Notes: generated by a model not told the origin, from the letters alone. A DNA stretch of 12,712 bases from UBA4742 sp002403895 (GCA_036823295.1 DAISGD010000079.1:1-12712), one strand, 5' to 3'. Numbered from the stretch's first letter, positions 4,731 through 12,080 are shown. Numbers and translations are program-made.

Positions 4731-5783
4731 TTACCCGGTGGTGCCTGGTTGGTCGGTGGGTCCTGTCGGTTGCATGACGCGTAGGACCGGGTGGCCGTCA
4801 ACGTTCTCCAGCGGGAAGAAGACGCGGTGAGTGGTCTGGTCGACGGCGACGGTGTGGGCACTGTCGGCGAGTTTGGCTTCGGCGACCTTCTGGATGCTCT
4901 TGCCCCTTGCGTCCTCGTCGAAGACGGAGACGATTCCGGATTCGGCGGCGATGTAGAGGCGGTGGAGCCCGTAGTCGAACGCGAGCACGTCGGGGCTCTG
5001 GCCGATGTCGAAGGTGGCGGTGGTCTGTTTCGAGTCGAGGTTCACGACGAGGAGTTTGGCGTTTCCTTCGCAGGCCACGAAGGCGAGGCGGTTGTCGGCG
5101 TCGATGTAGAGGCCGTGGTTGGTGTCGCAGCCGCTGACGGGGATGTGGTCGATGATCTGGTCAGAAGTGGGGTCGATGACGGCGATCTCGTTGCGGTTCT
5201 GGACGTTGACGAGGAGGTTCCCCGTACGGCTGTCGTACACGGTGTTGCCGGCCTCGCCGCCGATGTCGATGCTCCCGACGGCTTGGCCGGTGCGAACGTC
5301 GATGACGGTCTCGACCTTGTCGTGTTCGTTCGACACGTACGCCTTGCCGAGCTTCGGGTCATACCCGATGCCGTCGGGGGTGTCACCCGTCGTGGCGCGG
5401 CTGGTAATCGAGAGTGTGTCTTCGTCGACGATCACGGCTTCGTTGCTGGACGAGGCGGACGCGATGAGCTTGTGGAGATCGGGAGCGACACGGACACCAT
5501 GGGCTGAGCCGACACCGTCGATCGTCTTGACCACGGTTAGTTGGTCGAGGTCGACGACGTGGACGGTGCCGTCGCCGAGGTGCGCGATGTAAAGACGGTG
5601 GAGGGCGGGGTCGATGTCTTGGTAGTCGAGGCGCGTGGTGTTGCCCGGTAGGGGGATGTCCTCCACGAAGGTGAGGGGCAGCGACGTCTGCGCCGGTGGG
5701 CCGGTGGACGAGGTCGGGCCGGACTTGGAACAGCCGACGATCAGTAGGAGCGCAACGACCGCCAGGTAGCGGGCTTTGGTCAC
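4731..5783 (-). CDS. Exported YVTN/NHL-type beta-propeller lipoprotein
   Basis: A 350-residue protein with a lipoprotein signal: MTK-AR, a hydrophobic stretch, and the lipobox IVGC with Cys18 as the lipidation site, followed by a Ser/Gly/Pro/Thr linker (19-34). The mature part consists of repeated blades with the pattern hRLYIA..GTVHVVDLDQLTVVKTI, GKAYVSNEHDKVETVIDVRTGQAVGSID, RLAFVACEGNAKLLVVNLD and HRLYIAAESGIVSVFDED, typical of YVTN-family propellers with six to seven blades. Such domains usually bind a protein or ligand outside the membrane. The GTG start at 5783 overlaps the upstream TGA in GTGA. It is the last clear gene of the ChrB-type operon and would be its only surface component. 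Confidence 0.85.
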   Translation of the reverse strand: MTKARYLAVVALLLIVGCSKSGPTSSTGPPAQTSLPLTFVEDIPLPGNTTRLDYQDIDPALHRLYIAHLGDGTVHVVDLDQLTVVKTIDGVGSAHGVRVAPDLHKLIASASSSNEAVIVDEDTLSITSRATTGDTPDGIGYDPKLGKAYVSNEHDKVETVIDVRTGQAVGSIDIGGEAGNTVYDSRTGNLLVNVQNRNEIAVIDPTSDQIIDHIPVSGCDTNHGLYIDADNRLAFVACEGNAKLLVVNLDSKQTTATFDIGQSPDVLAFDYGLHRLYIAAESGIVSVFDEDARGKSIQKVAEAKLADSAHTVAVDQTTHRVFFPLENVDGHPVLRVMQPTGPTDQPGTTG

Positions 5784-6523
5784 GAGGTGGGTCGGTCGCG
5801 CGTGGTGATGGATTGGCGCGGGACCTGACGGTTGCGGGCTCCACCGGCTCGGGGGGCGCCTTCGGCCCCCATCGGCAGGGTCCCCGTCGATGGGTAATCG
5901 AGGGCGTCGAAGTCCTCGACCGCGGGCATCTTGCGGTCGAACCCGACCGCCTTGTGGGTGAGTGACAGCGATAGGGCGACGGCGATGTCGGCGTCGATGA
6001 TGCGGAGCTTGCGGGCGGCTACGGCGATGCGCGTTTGGCAGCGGCAGTCGATGTTGTTGAGGGACGCGGTCTTGGCCGCAGACCCGATAGCTATTCCGAG
6101 GTCGATGTCACGCAAGTTGCATTGCGGGCCGACGAACTCCAGCTCGACTGAGTCGTCGCGCAAAGGTTTCGTGGCGTGGAGGAACTCGGCGCAGGTGGCG
6201 TACCCGCAGGCGCCGCAGTCGTAATTGGGCGGATACCAGTCCTTGAGGCCGACGAACAGGACGGCGTCGATGAGGTCAGCGGCTTCTGCGTCACGGAACC
6301 AGATGTTCTCGCGTCGTTCCTTGCCGCGTGCCCGCATCCATTCGGCCAGCTCATGCAGCGTGTCGCGGTCGTCAACGATGACTGTCTCCATGAACAGCGG
6401 TTTGCCTGCGTTGAACAGTTGCCCACCGGATTTGGGCGCGGTTATGGCAGCGGCGGCCATGAGCTTGGCGACCTGGCGAACCGTGTCAGCACGGATGGTG
6501 TCGTAGGTGAGGTGCTCAGTCAC
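5780..6523 (-). CDS. DUF2148 ferredoxin-domain (4Fe-4S) protein
   Basis: A 247-residue cytosolic protein of the DUF2148 family. A cysteine cluster DCGACGYATCAEF gives C103-x2-C106-x4-C111, followed by C135 in GPQCNLRD. These are four likely ligands of a [4Fe-4S] cluster, as in corrinoid/ferredoxin-type Fe-S domains. A second pair, C160-x-C162 in NNIDCRCQ, follows a conserved-looking DLGIAIGSAAKTAS segment. The N-terminal helix carries many small residues. GTG at 6523 was chosen over an ATG 11 codons upstream because it overlaps the preceding stop as GTGA, like the other junctions here. The biochemical role of the family is unknown. In this operon an electron-transfer or sensing role beside ChrB-type proteins is inference. 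Confidence 0.8.
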   Translation of the reverse strand: MTEHLTYDTIRADTVRQVAKLMAAAAITAPKSGGQLFNAGKPLFMETVIVDDRDTLHELAEWMRARGKERRENIWFRDAEAADLIDAVLFVGLKDWYPPNYDCGACGYATCAEFLHATKPLRDDSVELEFVGPQCNLRDIDLGIAIGSAAKTASLNNIDCRCQTRIAVAARKLRIIDADIAVALSLSLTHKAVGFDRKMPAVEDFDALDYPSTGTLPMGAEGAPRAGGARNRQVPRQSITTRDRPTS

Positions 6524-6966
6524 GTGGATCCGCCTACCGCTGTCTGCTGTTTGCACCAGGCGTACAGGGCGTCGTAGACGAACATGGCTCTGTCGAGCAG
6601 CACTTGGTCATCCTCTTCGACGTCGAGGCCGCCGAGACCGAGGGCCAAGAGACCCGGTCCGAGTGGGTCGGTGTGTAGCTCGGTGTCGATGTCGGCGGCG
6701 TGCACGATCTGGGCGAGCCGGACAAGAGCTGGATCCTCAGTGAGCATGAACTCCTCGACCATGACCTCGAAACTGCACTGGTTGCCACGGTGCGTGAAAT
6801 CCGCACCGTCGCTGTCGAAGCTGCACGACTCATCGGCGGCGGCTACGGCGAGCACCCGGTCGGTCGGGACGTAGAGGATCTCGGCTTCGGGTTCGATGAA
6901 GCGGCGGATCAGCCACGGGCAGGCCAGGCGGTCGGTCTTGGGACGGGCACGGGTCACCCATTTCAC
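6520..6966 (-). CDS. ChrB C-terminal-domain protein, second copy
   Basis: A 148-residue stand-alone ChrB C-terminal domain. Key blocks are WVTRARPKTDRLACPWLIRR (residues 3-22), the FTHRGNQCSFEVM stretch (58-69) and RLAQIVHAADID (83-94), with Cys15, His59, Cys64 and His89 as candidate metal or redox residues. In classical ChrB, the chromate-sensing regulator of chrBA operons, this domain follows an N-terminal domain in one protein. The GTG start at 6966 has a perfect SD (AAGGAGG, 6980-6974) and overlaps the preceding gene by four bases. It shares the DR-AC-WLIRRFI and CSFE blocks with the other C-domain gene at 8572-9003 but is otherwise diverged, so the duplication is old. Confidence 0.8.
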   Translation of the reverse strand: MKWVTRARPKTDRLACPWLIRRFIEPEAEILYVPTDRVLAVAAADESCSFDSDGADFTHRGNQCSFEVMVEEFMLTEDPALVRLAQIVHAADIDTELHTDPLGPGLLALGLGGLDVEEDDQVLLDRAMFVYDALYAWCKQQTAVGGST

Positions 6967-7304
6967 GGGCGGTCCTCCTTGGTCAGAGCTAGGGCTGTCA
7001 GCCCGGGCACGTTCGTGTATCCGCCGACGAGGTCGTAGCGGGTGATCGGGCGATACTCGACGGACCGATGCACGTCCGACGCGGTGAGCGCGTCGCGTGC
7101 GGGCGTTGCGATCCACGCGTCGAACACGTCGTGATTCGGCCACACGGTGACCACGATGGTGTCGCCACCTGGTTCGCTCGGTTCGAGGACCCATTCGGCG
7201 AGTAGACCATGGGCTTCGCGCACGGTGCGGCCGTCGGTGATCCATTCGAGATACCGGGCGCGCACGTCGTCAGGTACTGCGACGGTGCGAAGGCAGACGA
7301 TCAC
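6963..7304 (-). CDS. ABM-like dimeric alpha/beta-barrel protein
   Basis: A 113-residue protein reading VIVCLRTVAVPDDVRARYLE with the GTG start as Met. It then has WITDGRTVREAHGLLAEWVLE, a central strand TIVVTVWPNHDVFDAWI and the end SVEYRPITRYDLVGGY. The strand-helix-strand-strand-helix-strand order and the short length are those of antibiotic-biosynthesis-monooxygenase-like (dimeric ferredoxin-fold) proteins, which work as cofactor-free or haem-degrading monooxygenases or as binding proteins. No catalytic residue can be assigned. It is flanked on both sides by four-base GTGA overlaps, tying its production to the MFS transporter upstream and the ChrB-type protein downstream. Confidence 0.7.
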   Translation of the reverse strand: MIVCLRTVAVPDDVRARYLEWITDGRTVREAHGLLAEWVLEPSEPGGDTIVVTVWPNHDVFDAWIATPARDALTASDVHRSVEYRPITRYDLVGGYTNVPGLTALALTKEDRP

Positions 7305-8575
7305 GTGGCGTCCTCCAGCACGCTGGCCGGCTCGCCGGTCAGGCCGGTCGGTTCGAGGGTTTCGTCGGGAACTGGCACAGTGCGGAACCAGCGCCAAAGG
7401 ATCACGTCGTAGGTCGCCTTGATCCCCCCAGCGAGGAGGAACGGCAGCCCGAGCCCGAAGGTCTGCACAGCGCCCGCGAGCGTGGGGCCGAGTGGTCGGA
7501 CGATGTAGCGTGCGGTGTTGGTGTAGGCAGCCGCGGCGGTTCGTTCGTCGGGCTCGACGAGAGCCATGACGTAGGCCTGTCGGGTCGGGACGTCCATCTG
7601 CGACAACGCGACGCGTGCTAGGAGCAACGCGATCGCCACTTGGAGTGTCGGAGCGAAGGCCATGGCGGCGAGCAGCAGGTTCGATGGGAGGTGGGTGAAC
7701 ACCATGGTGTTCAACAGGCCGAAACGACGGGCCAGCAGAGGCGCGCACAGGAACGAGATCGTCTGCAGGACCCCGACGGCGAAGAACACGACGCCCAACA
7801 AGCCGATGGATGCACCAAAGCGAGCGGTGAGCCAGTAGGCGATGAACGCTTGCACGACGAAGCCGCCGCCGAAGGAGTCCATCGCGAACAGGCCCGCCAA
7901 CCGGACGATCGTCGGCTTCGACGGCCCCAGGGCCGAAGTGCGTTTCGGCGCTTCTTCCGTGCTGTCGAAATGTGGTGCTTCCACGTCGGGTGAGAGGGAC
8001 GCGGCCACCGCGGCACCCGCGAGGGCGACCGGAACGAAGAGTAGAAACCATCGTTCGTTGGCCGGGGAATCGGTCCAGATGCGGTGCACCGCGTCGGGCA
8101 GTCCGGCGGCCAGCGCCCCGAGCGCGCCTGCGGCGGTGGCGACCGCGTTGTAGATCCCGAACCCGCGCACTCGTTCCTGGCCTTCAAGTTCGGTGGCCAG
8201 CATGGCTTGTTCGAGGGAGGTGAACGGCCCCGACTCGACGACCTCGGTCGACAAGGCGCCGCTGAGCGCGAAGAACATGAGCACCCACAGAGGGCTTGAT
8301 GTCGAGAACACGACTCCGACGACCGCCAATGCCAGGTACAGGGCGACGTAGCAGCGACGCCGGCCAAGCTGGTCACCGAAGCGGGCGATCCCCACCGAGG
8401 CGAGCACTGTTCCGGCCACCACTGCAGTCAGCACCAGGCCCACCTGGGTCGAGGTGAAGCCCCGTCCTTCCAGAGTCGCGCCCAAGAGCACCGCGCCGAA
8501 GCCGTAGCCGAAGGCGCGCAACGCCTGGGCGGCCAGGACGCGTCGAGCATCGCGGGACAGAGGCTGCGAACTCAT
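7301..8575 (-). CDS. MFS transporter in the ChrB-type operon
   Basis: A 424-residue integral membrane protein with about 12 hydrophobic helices in two halves. The cytoplasmic loop between helices 2 and 3 carries FGDQLGRRRCY (about 67-77), the MFS motif A (GxLxDRxGRR-type). A hydrophilic central loop (about 195-225, DVEAPHFDSTEEAPKRT) separates the halves. The second half has LARVALSQMDVPTRQAYVMAL. MFS members export drugs, metals or metabolites by proton antiport. It sits where classical operons carry the ChrA chromate pump, to which it is unrelated in sequence. Its ATG overlaps the ChrB C-domain gene as ATGA and its stop overlaps the ABM gene as GTGA. The substrate is unknown. Confidence 0.88.
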   Translation of the reverse strand: MSSQPLSRDARRVLAAQALRAFGYGFGAVLLGATLEGRGFTSTQVGLVLTAVVAGTVLASVGIARFGDQLGRRRCYVALYLALAVVGVVFSTSSPLWVLMFFALSGALSTEVVESGPFTSLEQAMLATELEGQERVRGFGIYNAVATAAGALGALAAGLPDAVHRIWTDSPANERWFLLFVPVALAGAAVAASLSPDVEAPHFDSTEEAPKRTSALGPSKPTIVRLAGLFAMDSFGGGFVVQAFIAYWLTARFGASIGLLGVVFFAVGVLQTISFLCAPLLARRFGLLNTMVFTHLPSNLLLAAMAFAPTLQVAIALLLARVALSQMDVPTRQAYVMALVEPDERTAAAAYTNTARYIVRPLGPTLAGAVQTFGLGLPFLLAGGIKATYDVILWRWFRTVPVPDETLEPTGLTGEPASVLEDAT

Positions 8576-9003
8576 GCCGGATCACGGCCGAGCAATAGCG
8601 CCCGCTTGCGGTATTCGTAGAGGCCGTCGAAGAGTGGTCCCGTGACGGCGAGTATCTCGTGGTCGTCGCGCACCATCGACAGACCGCGACACATGACGTC
8701 AAGGCCGGGTGCTTCGGGTGCGTCGAATCGGTCATCCCCGATGTCAGCCTCGTGCACGATCCGGGCCAGGTCCCACAACGCTGGGTCGTCGAGGTCGAAA
8801 TGGCGCAGCATCGTTTCGAACGAGCAGTCACCGCCGTGATGACCCAACTCGGCCCCGCGCATGTCGAACGGGGTCGCGTCGGCTGCGACGTCATCCGGGT
8901 CGTCAACGAAATGGAACTCTGCGTCGGTGTCAATGAAGCGGCGGATCAGCCATGCACACGCGCAGCGATCGACGTGGCACCCAGCTCGTGTCGCCCACCT
9001 CAT
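8572..9003 (-). CDS. ChrB C-terminal-domain protein, first copy
   Basis: A 143-residue stand-alone ChrB C-terminal domain: ATRAGCHVDRCACAWLIRRF (4-23), TPFDMRGAELGHHGGDCSFE (about 43-62) and LARIVHEADIGDD (about 78-90). The GAELGHHGGDCSF block is closer to canonical ChrB than in the second copy at 6520-6966. Several Cys and His (Cys9, Cys14, Cys16, the HH pair and Cys of DCSF) could bind metal or chromate. Its ATG (9003-9001) shares one base with the TGA of the ChrB N-domain gene (TGATG), so the two halves are made together, presumably forming a two-subunit ChrB. Confidence 0.85.
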   Translation of the reverse strand: MRWATRAGCHVDRCACAWLIRRFIDTDAEFHFVDDPDDVAADATPFDMRGAELGHHGGDCSFETMLRHFDLDDPALWDLARIVHEADIGDDRFDAPEAPGLDVMCRGLSMVRDDHEILAVTGPLFDGLYEYRKRALLLGRDPA

Positions 9004-9473
9004 CAGTCGACCTCGATCAACGCCGCCAGGGCCTCGACGGCCGCGCCGGCGCGGTCGCCTTCCGGGGGCGGGAAGAAGTCCCGCTGGCCAATGCGGCGCA
9101 GCTCCCTGCGTAGTCGCCCCAGCGTCCGCTTCGCAGCGCCGTCACGCCGCGAAGCGGCGGACTCGGCTTCGGAGATGACGGCTCGGTAGGCGTCAGCGAC
9201 ATCGTCGGCCATCTGTGCAGCAAGCTCCCTCTCCTGGCGCTTGGAGCCCGCACGGCCAACCCACAGTGATGCCTCGCCGCCCGCATCGGTCACTTGCTCG
9301 GCGACCCATTCCAGCTGCTCCCTCGTGCGGGCGTCTGCCGGGAGGGCGACCAGTCCGTCCACGATCTGGGCGACGCCGAGTCTGCGGATCCGACGCCACA
9401 CCGCGATGCGCGGCGATGACGGCTCCCTCGGCATTCGATACGCGAGGAGCACCCAATCGTGCGATCCGGCCAT
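9003..9473 (-). CDS. ChrB N-terminal-domain protein, first gene of the operon
   Basis: A 156-residue protein equivalent to the N-terminal half of chromate-resistance regulator ChrB. It reads WVLLAYRMPREPSSPRIAVW (7-26), RRLGVAQIVDGLVALPADAR (about 30-49), EQLEWVAEQVTDAGGEASLW, and a long charged helical tail (about 80-156). In known ChrB this half is needed for DNA binding and regulation. Here it ends with its own stop and is followed by a separate C-domain gene sharing one base. The ATG at 9473 has no SD, but TACAGT lies six bases upstream with TTGCAC 18 bases further, so the mRNA is probably leaderless. It is the likely regulator of the operon. Confidence 0.8.
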   Translation of the reverse strand: MAGSHDWVLLAYRMPREPSSPRIAVWRRIRRLGVAQIVDGLVALPADARTREQLEWVAEQVTDAGGEASLWVGRAGSKRQERELAAQMADDVADAYRAVISEAESAASRRDGAAKRTLGRLRRELRRIGQRDFFPPPEGDRAGAAVEALAALIEVD

Positions 9474-9479
9474 ACGAGG

Positions 9480-9520
9480 ACTGTACGGCGCACGGCTTTA
9501 CCAGTGCAACCGCGGTTACA
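9480..9520 (-). promoter_or_regulatory. Promoter and palindromic operator of the ChrB-type operon
   Basis: On the minus strand TTGCAC (9509-9504), an 18-base spacer and TACAGT (9485-9480) form a sigma-70-like promoter; the -10 is six bases before the ATG. TGCAACCGCGGTTACA (9505-9520) is an almost perfect palindrome with AACCGCGGTT at its centre and overlaps the -35. That is the right place for a repressor such as the ChrB-type protein. Regulator assignment is inference. Confidence 0.55.
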
Positions 9521-9600
9521 TGTTTCCTCAGTCCGGCGGAGCATCAATCAGGGCGCGCTAGGTCGGCAGTCTCAATGACCGCACGACCATCGGCTTCTAA

Positions 9601-9630
9601 CGGGAGGGCCGCCCGTGCGGTCCGGACCGC
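9601..9630. terminator. GC-rich hairpins between the CDF gene and the ChrB-type operon
   Basis: CGGG-N7-CCCG (9601-9615) is followed by the perfect 14-base palindrome GCGGTCCGGACCGC (9617-9630), 12 bases beyond the CDF stop on the minus strand. No T run follows, so termination is only plausible. Apart from this and the promoter, the spacer 9474-9641 shows nothing else. Confidence 0.35.
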
Positions 9631-9641
9631 GGGGCAAGGCT

Positions 9642-10697
9642 TCACTCGTGGTGATGGTGCGGTGTGCCCTCGACATGGTGCGCCAGCACGGCGTGCGGAT
9701 CGCTGTCTGCCACCGCCGCAGGGCTCACGTGCACGACAGAGTGGTCGAGCCGGGGAACCTCGTGGAGCAGTCGGTGCTCCACCTGATTCGCGATGTCATG
9801 CGCGTCGGCCAATGACAGCGCCGGGTCCACGGTGATCTCGATCTCGGCTCGCATCTGATGTCCGATCCAACGGACTCGGAGCTGGTCGACCCGCTCGACA
9901 CCGGCGACGTGACTCGCCTCGTGGCGAGCGTGCGCCACCAGGCCAGGATCCACGGCGTCCATCAGCCGGTGGTAGATGCTGCGGGCGGCGTTCTTCACCA
10001 CCATGGCGATGGCCAAGGTGATGAGCAGCCCGATGATCGGGTCGGCGGCGGGGAAGCCCGCGGCGACCCCCACCGCGCCGAGCAGGACGGCGAGCGAAGT
10101 CAGCCCGTCTGTGCGGGCGTGGAGCCCATCGGCAACCAGCGCCGCTGAGCCGATGCGGCGTCCGGTCCGGATGCGGACTCGGGCGGCGATCTCGTTCGCC
10201 GCGAATCCGGTTACCGCGGCGATAGCCACGAGCCAGAGGTTGTGGACCGCCTCGGGGTGAATCAGCCGGAGGATCGCCTCGACACCGGCGAAGACCGCCG
10301 ATGCCGTGATGACGAGCACGATGAAGATCCCCGCAAGGTCTTCGGCCCGGCCATACCCGTACGTGTAGCGGTCGTTCGCCGGTCGGCGGCTGAGGGTGAA
10401 AGCGATCCACAAGGGCACGGCCGTGAGAGCATCGGCGAAGTTGTGCATCGTGTCGCCGAGCAAGGCCACGGAGTTGCTCGCCACCACCACCACCGCCTGG
10501 ATGCACGCCGCCAGCGCCAACACCACAAGCGAGATCTTCAGCGCCCGGATGCCCTCAGAGCTGCTTTCAAGGGCGCCGTCGATCTGGTCGGCGGCGTCGT
10601 GGCTATGACCGCCGAAGAAGTCACGCACGAACCCAAGGACGCCCCCACGGTCGCCATGCTCCTGATCGTGCTCATGGCCATGATCGTGCGTGCTCAC
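9642..10697 (-). CDS. Cation diffusion facilitator (CDF) metal exporter, His-rich
   Basis: A 351-residue CDF transporter that exports divalent metals, usually Zn2+, Cd2+ or Co2+, in exchange for protons. The N-terminus is His-rich (THDHGHEHDQEHG, and HSHD near residue 31), followed by six membrane helices. HNFAD in helix 2 (in GDTMHNFADAL) and HARTD in helix 5 (in ADGLHARTDGL) supply the paired HxxxD metal-site residues. A cytoplasmic domain (EIEITVDPALSLADAHDIAN...LDHSVVHVSP) and a His-rich end close the protein. GTG 10697 was chosen because the His-rich start begins there and TACCGT lies six bases upstream (possible leaderless promoter); an ATG at 10790 would add 31 unlike residues. Confidence 0.88.
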   Translation of the reverse strand: MSTHDHGHEHDQEHGDRGGVLGFVRDFFGGHSHDAADQIDGALESSSEGIRALKISLVVLALAACIQAVVVVASNSVALLGDTMHNFADALTAVPLWIAFTLSRRPANDRYTYGYGRAEDLAGIFIVLVITASAVFAGVEAILRLIHPEAVHNLWLVAIAAVTGFAANEIAARVRIRTGRRIGSAALVADGLHARTDGLTSLAVLLGAVGVAAGFPAADPIIGLLITLAIAMVVKNAARSIYHRLMDAVDPGLVAHARHEASHVAGVERVDQLRVRWIGHQMRAEIEITVDPALSLADAHDIANQVEHRLLHEVPRLDHSVVHVSPAAVADSDPHAVLAHHVEGTPHHHHE

Positions 10698-10926
10698 CCG
10701 CGCAACGGTAGCGGTGGTGCGCAGGTCGGGGTTGCGACGAGGCGGCCCACGAGGATCATCATGTGGAATCAACAGCCAAGAAGGCACCAACTCGCAACCG
10801 GGCCTGGCCTGTAGTGCGACGGGCGGTAACGGGGTCGTTCACGCACGCCGTTGACAGCGAGCGCACGAGATTCCTGTGCTTCGACATGGGGGCTCGAGTT
10901 GTCTGTTGGCGTTAGGGTTGCCCGCC
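10698..10926. other. Divergent intergenic region between CDF and LLM genes
   Basis: This 229-base spacer separates two divergent genes. It holds an 8-base inverted repeat, GGTTGCGA (10730-10737) and TCGCAACC (10792-10799), 54 bases apart. A consensus -35 TTGACA (10851-10856) has only a poor -10 (TGTGCT, 18 bases on). TAGGGT (10913-10918) lies eight bases before the LLM start. No coding frame or RNA gene is convincing here. Confidence 0.4.
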
Positions 10927-11754
10927 ATGCGATTCGGTCTTGATCTTGCGCAACAGCGGATGCCCTGGGATGAACTCGTGAGCCGTGTGCAGTTCGCCGA
11001 GGAGCTGGGCTTCGACGGAGCGTGGGGCTTCGACCATTTCCAACCGATGTTCGGCGACGGCCCGGGGGAGACCTTCGAGGGCATGACCACGATCGCCGCG
11101 CTGGCGGGGGTTACGTCCCGTATCCGTCTCGGACTGCTCGTGACCGGCGTGACCTACCGGCACCCGTCGGTGTTCGCCGCCCAGGCGCTGACGATCGACC
11201 ACGCGTCGCACGGCCGTCTCGAGCTCTCGCTCGGCGCGGCGTGGTTCGACAAAGAGCACCTCGAGCTCGGCATCCCGTTCCCGTCGACGTCGACGCGATT
11301 CGACCTGCTCGAGGACGCACTCGAGATCGTGCAGCGGTTGTCCACGGGCGACGTCGTCTCGTACGAGGGACGGGTCGTGTCGTTGAACGACGCGCAGTTG
11401 CAACCGAGGCCGGTGCAGCGTCCTCATCCCCCGATCTGGATCGGGGGCAGCGGCCCTCGGCGCACGCTGCCGCTCGTCGCGAGGTATGCCGACGTGTGGC
11501 ATGCGTGGGGCAGTCCGAACTCGTTGCGGGACGCCAACGCCCGTCTCGATGAGCTCGCCGTGGAGGCGGGACGCGACCCGGCGTCGATCGTTCGGGCGAG
11601 CTCGCTGTCCCTCGACGACCTCGTGACGGCTCGGAAGCACGCGTCGAAATGGCGCGACACGGGTTACGGCTACCTCGTGTGTGGCTGGCCCGAGGCCGGC
11701 CGCACCCAGGTCGAGGCCTTCGCGCGGGACGTGATGCCCGATTTCGTGCGCTAG
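10927..11754 (+). CDS. LLM-class F420-dependent oxidoreductase
   Basis: A 275-residue TIM-barrel protein of the luciferase-like monooxygenase class. Markers are the start MRFGLDLAQQRMPWDELVSR, FAEELGFDGAWGFDHF (about 24-39), the barrel strand TSRIRLGLLVTGVTYRHPSV (about 64-83), RLELSLGAAWFDKEHLELGI, and PPIWIGGSGPRRTLPLVARYADVWHA (about 169-194). The GLLVTG and WIGGSGPR loops are typical of F420-binding actinobacterial members. Such enzymes oxidise or reduce diverse substrates with coenzyme F420; the substrate is unknown. ATG 10927 was chosen because the first strand begins there; the earlier ATG at 10876 adds 17 unlike residues. It stands alone, divergent from the CDF exporter. Confidence 0.9.
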   Translation: MRFGLDLAQQRMPWDELVSRVQFAEELGFDGAWGFDHFQPMFGDGPGETFEGMTTIAALAGVTSRIRLGLLVTGVTYRHPSVFAAQALTIDHASHGRLELSLGAAWFDKEHLELGIPFPSTSTRFDLLEDALEIVQRLSTGDVVSYEGRVVSLNDAQLQPRPVQRPHPPIWIGGSGPRRTLPLVARYADVWHAWGSPNSLRDANARLDELAVEAGRDPASIVRASSLSLDDLVTARKHASKWRDTGYGYLVCGWPEAGRTQVEAFARDVMPDFVR

Positions 11755-11790
11755 CCGGATCGTCGCTGGCTCGGCGTCAAACGCCCAAGC

Positions 11791-11803
11791 CGCTGGGTTA
11801 GCG
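11791..11803. terminator. Short hairpin between convergent genes
   Basis: CGCT and AGCG around a five-base loop (11791-11803) lie between the stops of the LLM gene (11754) and the small barrel gene (11814). On the plus strand an A/T-richer stretch follows. The stem is short, so this is a weak bidirectional terminator candidate only. Confidence 0.25.
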
Positions 11804-11813
11804 AAATGTTCTA

Positions 11814-12080
11814 TTACTTGGTGTTGCTGTTGTGCAGCTCCGCGAACTTGGGCTCGGGCGTATCGGGGGGGAGGTGCGGCTTGACGACCTCATTGAACCA
11901 GGCGTCGTGCTGATCGATCGAGTCCCAGATCTCAATCACCGTGATACCGCCGTCTTCCACGATGGCGTAGTGGGCAACAAAGCCGTCGGCCTCACTCTGA
12001 GATGGTAGGGCTCCGGCGGCGACTTGGTCGTACACCTCGGCGGGCATGCCGGGCGCGTGATGCTGCTTGAGGACTGTCAT
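11814..12080 (-). CDS. Small dimeric alpha/beta-barrel-like protein
   Basis: An 88-residue protein starting MTVLKQHHAPGMPAEVYDQV, then GFVAHYAIVEDGGITVIEIW, DSIDQHDAWFNEVVKPHLPP and a short tail. The strand-helix-strand-strand-helix arrangement with ITVIEIWDS and a following helix containing W resembles ABM/dabb-type ferredoxin-fold proteins of unknown function. ATG 12080 is preceded by an SD-like AAAGG five bases upstream. The same frame continues open upstream to 12320, but the extra residues do not look like protein. It faces the LLM gene tail to tail. No enzymatic role can be assigned. Confidence 0.7.
   Translation of the reverse strand: MTVLKQHHAPGMPAEVYDQVAAGALPSQSEADGFVAHYAIVEDGGITVIEIWDSIDQHDAWFNEVVKPHLPPDTPEPKFAELHNSNTK

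Noticed and set aside
5780..6556. Start of the DUF2148 gene at ATG 6556
   Set aside because: It would overlap the preceding gene by 37 bases with residues unlike the family; GTG 6523 gives the same 4-base overlap seen at the other junctions.
7640..8376. Several open frames on both strands within the MFS gene
   Set aside because: They are out-of-frame readings of a GC-rich membrane protein gene; only the 424-residue frame has MFS motifs and operon overlaps.
6520..9473. Calling the operon simply chrBA chromate resistance
   Set aside because: No ChrA-type pump is encoded in the window; the transporter is MFS, so chromate as substrate is not shown by sequence.
10242..10814. Plus-strand frame of 190 codons opposite the CDF gene
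   Set aside because: Composition is His/Arg/Asp-rich antisense of the CDF coding sequence, with no start signal or motif.
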